21,376 bases of DNA from assembly GCA_945897655.1 (NCBI GenBank), contig CAMDHB010000015.1, positions 1 through 21,376 on the forward strand. Reading direction: 5' to 3'. Each line of letters begins with the position of its first letter. The first letter of the stretch is position 1. Under the pieces are notes generated by a model. The model searched no databases, was not told the DNA's origin, and saw only the letters and a program-made list of their open reading frames with translations. The stretch comes from Pseudorhodobacter antarcticus (GTDB lineage: Bacteria; Pseudomonadota; Alphaproteobacteria; Rhodobacterales; Rhodobacteraceae). This document shows positions 7,385 to 14,124 of the stretch, piece by piece. A program made the translations under genes and the position numbers.

Positions 7385-9334
7385 ATGATCCGATTTGTCC
7401 CCCTTCGCCTGTTCGCGCTGGCCGTCTGCCTGGCGCTGACCTCGCCCGCCCGCGCTGATGAGGCGGCAGAGATTGCCGCCCTGCAAACCGCGATGACCCA
7501 TGTCGCAACCCAGAACTGGGACGCTGCCCGTGCTGCCGGGTCTGCCGCCGGGGCCATTGGCGCGGATGTGGTGGAATGGAGCCGTCTGCGCGCCGCCCAA
7601 GGTTTCTTGGGCGAATACGAATCCTTCCTGAAACGCCGCGCCGATTGGCCCGGCCTGCCCCTGCTGAAGGAAAAGGGCGAAGTTGCCGTTGCCCGGTCCG
7701 AAGATCCGGCCCGCGTCATCGCCTATTTCGGCAGTGACAAACCCCGCACCGGCACAGGCTCGCTTGCCTTGATCCGCGCCTATACCGCCCTTGTCCGCAA
7801 TGCCGAGGCTGAGGCTGAAGCGATCCGCGGCTGGACCGCCTTGAAATTCACCGCCACCGAACAGGCCGAACTGTTGATCCGCCACGGCGATGCCCTGAAA
7901 TCCGTGCATGAGGCGCGGTTGGACCGCATCTTGTGGGATGGTACCCGTGCGGATGAGGGCCAGCGGATGCTGCCCCTCGTGTCCAAAGGCTGGGCCGCGC
8001 TGGCCACGGCCCGCATGGCGCTGCGGGCTGACAAGGATGGCGTCACCGCTTTGGTGAATGCCGTGCCCGACGGGTTGAAATCCGACCCCGGCCTTGCCTA
8101 TGAGCGTTTTCTTTTCCGGATGCGCAGCGACAACTATGCCGATGCCGCCGAACTGATCATCGAACGCACCGGGTCGCTGGGCGACCCCGAAGCCTGGGCC
8201 GAACGCCGCGCCCTGCTGGCCCGCTATCTGATGCGGAACGGCGCGCCGCGTGATGCCTACCGCGTCGCCTCCTCCCACGGCCTGTCGGAAGGCGGCGATT
8301 ATGGCGATCTGGAGTTTCTGTCGGGCTATATCGCGCTGCGCAAGCTGAACGACCCCGCCCGCGCCCTGCAACACTTTGCCCATCTCCAAAGCGCCACCGC
8401 CACCCCCATCAGTCAGGCCCGGGCGTTTTACTGGACCGCCCGCGCTCAGGCCGCCTTGGGGGATGAGGCCAAGGCCACCGCCGCCTACCGGCGGGCGGCT
8501 GAGTACCAGACCTCGTACTATGGCCTTCTGTCTGCTGAAAAGCTGGGCCTGAACCTGGACCCCGCCGTGATTTCGGACGGGCCCCCGGCAGGCGACTGGA
8601 AATCCGCCTCCTTTACCCGCTCATCGGTGTTTGAGGCGGCCCGCCGCATGTGGCGCGCCGATCAGCACGCCCTGTCGGCCCGGTTCATGCTGCATCTGGG
8701 CGAAAGCCTGTCGGATGCCGAGTTTGAACTTTTGTCCGAATACGCCCTGCGGTCCGGACACACCCGCACCGCCGTGCTGATTGCCAAAGCCGCCATCGAC
8801 CGGGGCCAACTGTTCGCCCGCCCCTACTTTCCCATCCCCGACTCGGTGCCAGATGGCCTTGCCGTCAGCCGCGCCCTGGCCCTGTCCATCGCCCGGCGGG
8901 AAAGCGAATTTGACCCCAAGGCGCGATCCTCGGCCAATGCCCTTGGTCTGATGCAGGTCCTGCCCGAAACCGCGCGAAAGATGGCCGCTGAATTGGGGTT
9001 GGAGTATTCCGAAAGCCGCCTGACCTCCGACCCCGCCTTCAACGTCCGCGTCGGGGCGGGCTATCTGCGCAAGATGGCCGATGAGTTCGGCCCCTCCATC
9101 GCGCTGATCGCGTCGGGCTATAACGCGGGCCCTGGCCGCCCCCGGTCGTGGATTGCGGCCAATGGCGATCCGCGCCTGCCGTCGGTGGATGTGGTCGATT
9201 GGGTTGAAAGCATCCCCTTTGCCGAAACCCGCACCTATGTGATGCGGGTCGTCGAAGGCGTGGTGATCTACCGCGCCAAGCTGAAGGGCGAGGTTGGCCC
9301 GGTGCGGATTACGGCGGAACTGACCGGGCGATAG
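7385..9334 (+). CDS. slt: Soluble lytic murein transglycosylase
   Basis: 649-aa periplasmic enzyme cleaving the MurNAc-GlcNAc bond with formation of 1,6-anhydro-MurNAc. Residues 1-24 form a Sec signal peptide (MIRFVPLRLFALAVCLALTS, cleavage after PARA). Residues about 25-480 are alpha-helical, tetratricopeptide-like U/L-domain sequence typical of Slt70. The catalytic SLT domain follows: IARRESEFDPKARS with catalytic Glu at about residue 506, ANALGLMQVLPETA, GAGYLRKM and IALIASGYNAGPGR. FAETRTYVMRVVEG marks its end. Start: ATG 7385 is chosen because it begins the signal peptide; an in-frame extension to 7307 would bury it. It is convergent with the carbonic anhydrase gene. Confidence 0.95.
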   Translation: MIRFVPLRLFALAVCLALTSPARADEAAEIAALQTAMTHVATQNWDAARAAGSAAGAIGADVVEWSRLRAAQGFLGEYESFLKRRADWPGLPLLKEKGEVAVARSEDPARVIAYFGSDKPRTGTGSLALIRAYTALVRNAEAEAEAIRGWTALKFTATEQAELLIRHGDALKSVHEARLDRILWDGTRADEGQRMLPLVSKGWAALATARMALRADKDGVTALVNAVPDGLKSDPGLAYERFLFRMRSDNYADAAELIIERTGSLGDPEAWAERRALLARYLMRNGAPRDAYRVASSHGLSEGGDYGDLEFLSGYIALRKLNDPARALQHFAHLQSATATPISQARAFYWTARAQAALGDEAKATAAYRRAAEYQTSYYGLLSAEKLGLNLDPAVISDGPPAGDWKSASFTRSSVFEAARRMWRADQHALSARFMLHLGESLSDAEFELLSEYALRSGHTRTAVLIAKAAIDRGQLFARPYFPIPDSVPDGLAVSRALALSIARRESEFDPKARSSANALGLMQVLPETARKMAAELGLEYSESRLTSDPAFNVRVGAGYLRKMADEFGPSIALIASGYNAGPGRPRSWIAANGDPRLPSVDVVDWVESIPFAETRTYVMRVVEGVVIYRAKLKGEVGPVRITAELTGR

Positions 9335-9356
9335 GGCAGATTGGCCGTGGAACAAA

Positions 9357-9429
9357 GGTTGAAATGTGGTTAATGAAAATCGGTAATATACTGATTTAAA
9401 ACAGTAATACGTTTTGTCCACATGTGGAC
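9357..9429 (-). repeat. Palindrome-plus-AT-rich-arm element, copy A
   Basis: Lies between the convergent slt and carbonic anhydrase genes. The 14-base perfect palindrome GTCCACATGTGGAC occupies 9416-9429. Read on the minus strand it is followed by an AT-rich arm of about 59 bases that ends AACC at 9357. The arm contains a small inverted repeat TACTG/CAGTA (9389-9393 with 9402-9406). An ungapped alignment by eye to copy B (13489-13561) matches all 14 palindrome bases and 33 of the 59 arm bases. Best-matched blocks are ATCAG and TTTTC.TT.ACCA, at identical spacing. Function is unknown; see findings. Confidence 0.6.
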
Positions 9430-9436
9430 GCTTGCC

Positions 9437-10081
9437 CTAAACCGGAACAAACCCACGCGCCGGATCATACTGTTCCAACGCGCCCTCGCCTGTATTGTTC
9501 CACAACCCATGCAGCGTCAGCCGATCATCCGCGACTGCCTCGGCCACAAAGGGGAAGGTCATCAGATTTTCCAGACTGACCACCACCGCCTGCTTTTCCA
9601 GGGCACGCACCTGTTCCCCGGCAGGCAGGCCTGAAATCGCCTCATAGCCGGGCCGCAAGATATCCATCCACCGCCCCACGAAGGATGTTTTCTCCTCCAA
9701 CTGCGGGGCAAGGCCGGAACACATGTCATGGCAGCCTTTGACACCACCACAGTTGGAATGCCCCAAGATCACCAGATGGGTCACCCCCAGCGATGTCACC
9801 GCATATTCAACCGCCGCCGACGTCCCATGCCGCTCCCCGTCCGGGTTATAGGGCGGCACAAGGTTGGCGACGTTGCGGTGGATAAAAAACTCCCCCTCAT
9901 CCGCGCCAAAGATCGAGGTGACATGGACGCGGCTGTCACAGCAGGAAATCACCATCGCCCGTGGATGCTGCCCGCTTTCGGCCAGGCGGCGATACCAGGC
10001 CTTGTTTTCCGGATAGGTGGTCGCGCGCCAACCGTGAAAGCGCTGGACAAGATAGGACGGCAAAGGACGGGCGTGTTGCAT
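9437..10081 (-). CDS. Beta-class carbonic anhydrase
   Basis: Zinc enzyme interconverting CO2 and bicarbonate, cytosolic, 214 aa, within the usual 200-230. The metal set is visible: C47 and D49 in SCCDSRV, then H108 and C111 in GHSNCGG. R51 forms the Asp-Arg dyad, and FIHRNVAN and SAAVEYAV are standard beta-CA segments. The C-terminus (LHGLWNNTGEGALEQYDP then GFVPV) is family-typical. Start: ATG 10081 (MQHARPLPSYLVQRF) agrees with homologues. The frame remains open to 10228 but the extra sequence overlaps the divergent gene's control region and is not protein-like. No strong ribosome site precedes it. Bicarbonate supply could support carB, which lies further along the window, but the two are not co-transcribed. 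Confidence 0.95.
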   Translation of the reverse strand: MQHARPLPSYLVQRFHGWRATTYPENKAWYRRLAESGQHPRAMVISCCDSRVHVTSIFGADEGEFFIHRNVANLVPPYNPDGERHGTSAAVEYAVTSLGVTHLVILGHSNCGGVKGCHDMCSGLAPQLEEKTSFVGRWMDILRPGYEAISGLPAGEQVRALEKQAVVVSLENLMTFPFVAEAVADDRLTLHGLWNNTGEGALEQYDPARGFVPV

Positions 10082-10214
10082 GGCCAAAGTCTTAGCCTGT
10101 CCGCAACTGGCATGCAATCGCTGCAAATTGGACGGGTTTCGTTGGCGACAAGCAACGATATCTTCAGCATGGCGGCGCAAATTCCGGGGTGGGTGAGTAT
10201 TGGAGGGTTGGGTG

Positions 10215-10604
10215 ATGTCTGCAGGCAATGTGGTGACACTGCGTCCGAAGGAACGTGTCCGGCAAGATGCCGAACCGATTGCAACGATTTATCGAAACCT
10301 GGGGGCAACTTCGGCCGAACAGGTGGTGACACGGGCGCTGACGGAATTGGCGCTGACGATGGCGGGCCTTGCCTCGCAGATCCGGGCGCATGATCTGTCG
10401 GATGTGGACCGCCAACTGCGCCGGTTGCAACGGATGAGCGAGAATTTGGGCATGGTCAGTCTGGGCCTGATTGCGGGCGATGTCCGGCAATGCCTGAGCA
10501 CGACCAACACCACCGCCTTCGCCGCCGTCTGGGCGCGGTTGCTGCGGGTGGCCGAACGTTCGCTGGCGACGGACCGCGAATTGCTGGGGCAGACACAGAT
10601 CTGA
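10215..10604 (+). CDS. Conserved hypothetical helical protein, possibly a degenerate HPt-like domain
   Basis: 129 aa, no signal peptide or membrane helix, predicted almost wholly alpha-helical. I do not recognise a named family. It starts with a short leader (MSAGNVVTLRPKERVRQDA), then helices IATIYRNLGATSAEQVVTRALTELALTM and AGLASQIRAHDLSDVDRQLRRLQRMSENLGMVSLGLIAGDV. The segment RRLQRMSENLGMVSL resembles the core of histidine phosphotransfer domains (H-x-L-K-G-x-x-x-x-L-G), but the phospho-accepting histidine would be an arginine. Any HPt link is therefore inference from pattern only. Start: ATG 10215 with GGAGGG at 10202-10207, an excellent ribosome site. It is divergent from carbonic anhydrase and 82 bases upstream of the aminopeptidase, possibly co-transcribed with it. 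Confidence 0.8.
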   Translation: MSAGNVVTLRPKERVRQDAEPIATIYRNLGATSAEQVVTRALTELALTMAGLASQIRAHDLSDVDRQLRRLQRMSENLGMVSLGLIAGDVRQCLSTTNTTAFAAVWARLLRVAERSLATDRELLGQTQI

Positions 10605-10627
10605 CGGGGGCGGCAGGGTCGGTGACT

Positions 10628-10680
10628 TTTCGATTCCGTTGGTCCGCCTGCTGCTTTAGGCTGGCCGCAAATCGAAAGGA
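10628..10680 (+). promoter_or_regulatory. Possible leader hairpin overlapping the aminopeptidase ribosome site
   Basis: TTTCGATT (10628-10635) is the exact inverse complement of AATCGAAA (10670-10677). The right arm runs into the Shine-Dalgarno sequence AAAGGA (10675-10680) of the aminopeptidase gene. A smaller inner pair GCCT/AGGC lies in the loop. If transcribed, the long-range stem would partly hide the ribosome site. The 34-base loop makes it modest in stability, and the arrangement could be chance. Confidence 0.3.
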
Positions 10681-10686
10681 TACCCG

Positions 10687-12069
10687 ATGTCTGTGCCCCG
10701 CTTTGCCGACCCCTCCGCCCCCGCGCGTGAGGTGACCGTGGTCCGTGCCGAGGGTCTGGCGGCCTGGCTGGACCAGCAGCCCGCGCCGGTTCAGGCCTGG
10801 CTGAAAGGCACTGGATTCGAGGCGGGTCTGGGCGACGTGCGGCTGTTGCAGGCGCCCGATGGGACCGTGCAATCCGCTGTCGCAGGTTTTGGCACCGCCA
10901 ACGCACGGGCAAGGCAGCGCTTTGGTTTGGCCAAGGCCGCCGCCGCCCTGCCCGGGGGCGCATGGCGCATGACGGGCGATCTGACCCCGGCCGAGAGGGA
11001 TGAGGCGGCATTGGCCTGGCTGTTGGCGCAGTACCGGTTTGACCGTTACCGCGCCCCGAAACCCGTTGATCCTGCTTTGCTGGTGGCCGACGGGCCCAAC
11101 ACCACCCGCCTGCTGGCGATGGCCGAGGGTGAGTTTCTGACCCGCGATCTGATCAACACCCCCGCCAGCGACATGGGCCCCGCCGAACTGGAAGCCGCGT
11201 TTGTGGCCCTTGCCGCCAAGTTCGGCGCAAGCGCCGAGGTGACCTTGGGCGCGGCACTGGAAACCGGTTTCCCGATGATCCACGCAGTCGGCAAAGCCTC
11301 GGTTCGCGCGCCACGGTTGCTGGACATGCGTTGGGGTGATGCCGGGCCGAAGCTGACCTTGGTGGGCAAGGGCGTCTGCTTTGACACGGGCGGTCTGGAT
11401 ATCAAGCCGTCGTCCGGCATGCAGCTGATGAAAAAGGATATGGGCGGGGCGGCCACGGTGTTGGGTCTGGCCCATATGATCATGGCGCTGGGACTGCCGG
11501 TCCGCCTGCGGGTGTTGGTGCCTGCGGTGGAGAACAGCATTAGCGGCAATGCGATGCGGCCCAAGGATATTCTGCGGTCACGCAAGGGCCTGACGGTTGA
11601 GGTCAACGATACCGATGCCGAAGGGCGGCTGGTTCTGGGGGATGCGCTGGCCTATGCCTGCGAGGAAGCGCCGGATTTCATGGTGTCGATGGCTACGCTG
11701 ACCGGGGCGGCGCGGGTCGCGGTCGGGCCGGATCTGGCGCCCTATTACACGGATGACCCCGGTGTTGTGGCTTCGCTGGAGGCTGGGGCCCTGGCTGGGT
11801 TTGACCCGGTTTGGCGGCTGCCCTTCCACGACGCCTATGAAACGGTGATCGAGCCGGGGATAGCCGATCTGGACAACGCGCCCGGCTATGGCTTTGCCGG
11901 GTCAGTGACTGCGGCCTTGTTTCTGCGGCGCTTCGTCGAGGGGCACCGCTATTTGCATTTTGACATCTATGGCCATACCCCCGCCGACCTGCCTGCCCGC
12001 CCCAAAGGCGGCGTGGGGCAGGGGGCGCGGGCGGTTCTGGGGGCCCTGCCCGCCGTTCTGGGCCTGTGA
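10687..12069 (+). CDS. Leucyl aminopeptidase family protein (M17)
   Basis: Cytosolic di-metal exopeptidase removing N-terminal residues from peptides, 460 aa. The smaller, variable N-terminal domain covers about residues 1-140. In the C-terminal catalytic domain every canonical residue is present at the spacing of bovine LAP: metal ligands K228 and D233 in VGKGVCFDTGG, D251 in MKKDMGGAA, D310 and E312 in NDTDAEGRL, and catalytic K240 (DIKPSSGM) and R314. The family signature NTDAEGRL appears as NDTDAEGRL. Start: ATG 10687, with AAAGGA six bases upstream. Its stop overlaps the next gene's ATG by one base, so the peptidase and NlpC/P60 hydrolase are translationally coupled, consistent with peptide (possibly murein peptide) turnover. 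Confidence 0.95.
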   Translation: MSVPRFADPSAPAREVTVVRAEGLAAWLDQQPAPVQAWLKGTGFEAGLGDVRLLQAPDGTVQSAVAGFGTANARARQRFGLAKAAAALPGGAWRMTGDLTPAERDEAALAWLLAQYRFDRYRAPKPVDPALLVADGPNTTRLLAMAEGEFLTRDLINTPASDMGPAELEAAFVALAAKFGASAEVTLGAALETGFPMIHAVGKASVRAPRLLDMRWGDAGPKLTLVGKGVCFDTGGLDIKPSSGMQLMKKDMGGAATVLGLAHMIMALGLPVRLRVLVPAVENSISGNAMRPKDILRSRKGLTVEVNDTDAEGRLVLGDALAYACEEAPDFMVSMATLTGAARVAVGPDLAPYYTDDPGVVASLEAGALAGFDPVWRLPFHDAYETVIEPGIADLDNAPGYGFAGSVTAALFLRRFVEGHRYLHFDIYGHTPADLPARPKGGVGQGARAVLGALPAVLGL

Positions 12070-12911
12070 TGGACCGCCGCTTGTGGCCTGCGACGGCGCG
12101 GGTGGCGCATGTGTCCCTGCGCGGCCTGCTTGACGGAGTGACATTTACCGAGGGCGAGCCGTTTGGGGTGGGGGCCTCGCTCGTCGACCTGTTGCGCGCG
12201 CCGGATGGCCCGCGCGAACGTCAGCTGCCCCGGGGGGACGGGTTCACCGTGATTGACCACGCCGGTGGCTATGTCTTTGGCTTTGCGACCAAGGATGGGT
12301 ATTGTGGATGGCTGCCGGAAGGATGCCTGTTACACCGGCAAGTGGCAACGCATTGGGTTTGTTCCCCCGGCACGCATGTCTATGCCGCACCGAAAGTGCA
12401 GGCCGCAAGTGATGTGCTGCCGATGGGCGCGCAGGTCAGGGTCACCGGATGGACGGGCAAGTTTGCCGAGGTCCCGGGTGGGTTCGTTCCCGTCGGTCAT
12501 CTGCGGGCCATCGGTGATTGGCTGGACGATCCGGTGAGGGTGGCCGAAGGTTTGCTGGGCACCCCCTATCTGTGGGGCGGCAACAGCCGGGCGGGGATTG
12601 ATTGCTCGGGCCTGGTGCAGGTTGCCTTTGCGGCCTGCGGGATTGGGCTGCCGGGGGATTCGGACCTGCAGGAAAGTGCTGGCCATGCGGTGGAAGGCCC
12701 CCTGCGCCGGGGGGATCTGGTCTTTTGGCGGGGGCATGTGGCGATGATTGTGGATGAGGACCGGCTGATCCATGCCAACGGCTTTACCATGTCGGTGGCT
12801 TATGAGGGGCTGGTGGCGTGCATTGACCGGATCGGCCAGGAAGAGGGCCCTGTAACGGCGCGACGGCGGGTTCTGCCAATCCTGACTAATCGACCTGACG
12901 GATCGTCTTGA
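12069..12911 (+). CDS. NlpC/P60 family cysteine peptidase
   Basis: 280-aa protein with SH3-like segments at about residues 20-90 and 95-147, followed by an NlpC/P60 domain at about 155-270. The catalytic triad is visible: C179 in GIDCSGLVQ, H223 in WRGHVAMI and H235 in RLIHANG. The pocket sequence TPYLWGGNS precedes the cysteine. Enzymes of this layout (YkfC-like) cleave gamma-D-Glu-(L)-diamino acid bonds in murein peptides, often intracellularly for recycling. No signal peptide is seen, fitting a cytosolic recycling role together with the coupled M17 peptidase. Start: ATG 12069, overlapping the upstream stop (TGATG); a GTG three bases earlier is possible. The 3' end overlaps convergent DUF2794 by 26 bases. 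Confidence 0.92.
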   Translation: MDRRLWPATARVAHVSLRGLLDGVTFTEGEPFGVGASLVDLLRAPDGPRERQLPRGDGFTVIDHAGGYVFGFATKDGYCGWLPEGCLLHRQVATHWVCSPGTHVYAAPKVQAASDVLPMGAQVRVTGWTGKFAEVPGGFVPVGHLRAIGDWLDDPVRVAEGLLGTPYLWGGNSRAGIDCSGLVQVAFAACGIGLPGDSDLQESAGHAVEGPLRRGDLVFWRGHVAMIVDEDRLIHANGFTMSVAYEGLVACIDRIGQEEGPVTARRRVLPILTNRPDGSS

Positions 12912-13233
12912 TTTCCAGCACCTGCAGCACCCGCGCCAGATCGTGACCACGCCGCAGTATATGGCCGTCCACGGCCACCACGGAATACATGCCCTGCTTC
13001 AGCCGCAGCTTGGGACGCTTTTCCACGCGGTACAGCGGAAACTCAGCCGTCCGGCGAAAGATCGAGAAGACGGCCATATCGCGCAGGGTGGACAGGCCGT
13101 AGTCGCGCCACTCACCCAAGGCGACCATCCGGCCATAGACGGCAAGGATCTTGCCCAACTCGTGGCGATCAAAACAAACCTGCTCGGGCAGGCGATCGGA
13201 CAGGGGAAAGGGCGTAGGCGTCAGGACCGTCAT
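12886..13233 (-). CDS. DUF2794 domain-containing protein
   Basis: 115-aa conserved alphaproteobacterial protein of unknown function. The core reads VCFDRHELGKILAVYGRMVA, GEWRDYGLSTLRDMAVFSIF, FPLYRVEKRPKLRLKQGMYS and VVAVDGHILRRGHDL. This is the pattern I know for DUF2794. It is soluble, rich in Arg/Lys and aromatic residues. Start: ATG 13233 gives the normal family length; no strong ribosome site precedes it. The frame is open upstream to 13494 but that part is not protein-like. It is convergent with, and overlapping, the NlpC/P60 gene by 26 bases. Confidence 0.9.
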   Translation of the reverse strand: MTVLTPTPFPLSDRLPEQVCFDRHELGKILAVYGRMVALGEWRDYGLSTLRDMAVFSIFRRTAEFPLYRVEKRPKLRLKQGMYSVVAVDGHILRRGHDLARVLQVLEIKTIRQVD

Positions 13234-13445
13234 GAAGGAAAGCTTACCCACCCTTCGATTGAAATCAAGAGAAACTGGCGTCCAATGGGGATTGCCCTGA
13301 ATTGGCCGCAAAAGGACCTTGAGACCAGCACGGATTGGTCGCAACGGGGTCACGATCAAAGGCGAAAAAGACTGACCGAATGCAGGAGCCGGTGCGGCGG
13401 GTCTTAGCCCCCACCCAGCCCGCTTGGGTCGGTTCTTGCTGTAAA

Positions 13446-13480
13446 GGGGGCCTCTGCCAGAACGGTGGAGGCCCTTCTTT
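13446..13480 (+). terminator. Orphan intrinsic-terminator-like hairpin
   Basis: GGGCCTCTGCC (13448-13458) pairs with GGTGGAGGCCC (13464-13474), an 11-base stem including two G-U pairs with loop AGAAC, followed by TTCTTTCT. It faces rightward, but no plus-strand gene lies between it and the NlpC/P60 stop at 12911. An alternative pairing, CTGCCAG (13454-13460) with CTGGCAG (13481-13487), would compete with the main stem. Confidence 0.5.
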
Positions 13481-13488
13481 CTGGCAGT

Positions 13489-13561
13489 GTCCACATGTGG
13501 ACACTTTTGAAAATCGTTATATATCAGATGCTTGAAGTTTTTCGTTCACCAACTGTTAACC
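13489..13561 (+). repeat. Palindrome-plus-AT-rich-arm element, copy B
   Basis: Core GTCCACATGTGGAC (13489-13502) is embedded in a 20-base perfect palindrome AGTGTCCACATGTGGACACT (13486-13505). The 59-base AT-rich arm to its right aligns without gaps to that of copy A (9357-9429, opposite strand), with 33 identities. The arm ends in GTTAACC; the sequence continues as TTAACCAT (13556-13563), which matches the CtrA half-site known in alphaproteobacteria. Confidence 0.6.
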
Positions 13562-13677
13562 ATGATTGCGGCAGGTTTGGCCAGGGCCCCCGCACAGCAC
13601 GGGCCACCGGTCAGGGCCCGGGCCAAAGCCGCGTCAAAAGGTTGCAGCACGGTCGGGCCACGCCGCAGCGGACCTGT

Positions 13678-13705
13678 TTGAAATCTGGGTCGACCGGGAT
13701 ATAAG
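13678..13705 (+). promoter_or_regulatory. Sigma70-type promoter of the small membrane protein gene
   Basis: TTGAAA (13678-13683) and TATAAG (13700-13705) each match the consensus at five of six positions, separated by 16 bases. Transcription would start near 13712, giving an untranslated leader of about 24 bases before ATG 13736. Confidence 0.55.
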
Positions 13706-13735
13706 CGCGTTTCCCTTCGCCCGAAAAGGACTGTC

Positions 13736-14101
13736 ATGACCCCGTCCCTGCTTCGCCCGTTGCTGCGCCCCTATCTGGCCATCTATGACGCCGCGATGCG
13801 CCTTGGCCCGAAATGGGGGCCGATTGCCTTGGGCTATGGCCCGATCCTGCTGGCCATCGTGGCGTTTCTGCTGAAGGACAGCCTGCTGGACCCGATCATG
13901 GACCCGACCGCAGCCACCATCCTGATCTTTGTCCTGTTCGCCCTGTGCGGCCCGCTGATGAACATCGGCACCAAGATCGTCACCGAAAACATGCACAAGG
14001 GTAGGATGGGCGAATGGCCCCCCAACGGCGACCCGAGGTTTGACCGGAAGGGCAAGGCCATCCCGACGATGGTTTGGGTGGAGGAGATGCGGAAGGGGTA
14101 G
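13736..14101 (+). CDS. Hypothetical two-helix membrane protein
   Basis: 121 aa, not recognised. A short amphipathic N-terminal stretch (LLRPYLAIYDAAMRLGPKWG) is followed by two hydrophobic segments at about residues 30-46 (IALGYGPILLAIVAFLL) and 58-78 (AATILIFVLFALCGPLMNIGT), joined by the acidic turn KDSLLDPIMDPT. The tail of about 40 residues is polar and charged (MHKGRMGEWPPNGDPRFDRKGK). No catalytic motif. Start: ATG 13736 with AAGGA at 13726-13730 and a promoter-like pair upstream, so expression as a single gene is well supported. It is convergent with the phosphotriesterase-family gene (23 bases between stops). Confidence 0.8.
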   Translation: MTPSLLRPLLRPYLAIYDAAMRLGPKWGPIALGYGPILLAIVAFLLKDSLLDPIMDPTAATILIFVLFALCGPLMNIGTKIVTENMHKGRMGEWPPNGDPRFDRKGKAIPTMVWVEEMRKG

Positions 14102-14124
14102 GGGCAACGGCTGCCTTAGGCGGG

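Larger units (their letters stand above)
13234..13735. other. Non-coding region between divergent genes
   Basis: 502 bases with no convincing gene on either strand; the short frames here (for example 13265-13504 minus, 13335-13535 plus) have no ribosome sites or protein-like composition. It holds, in order, about 210 bases without recognised features, a plus-strand terminator-like hairpin (13446-13480), a 20-base palindrome with an AT-rich arm (13486-13561), a GC-rich stretch with several GGGCC/GGCCC inverted repeats (about 13580-13625), and a sigma70-like promoter (13678-13705). I could not match any part to tRNA, tmRNA, SRP RNA or RNase P RNA. Confidence 0.6.

Noticed and set aside
13265..13535. 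Short open frames on both strands in the non-coding region
   Set aside because: No ribosome sites, overlap with hairpin and palindrome, and compositions unlike real proteins.
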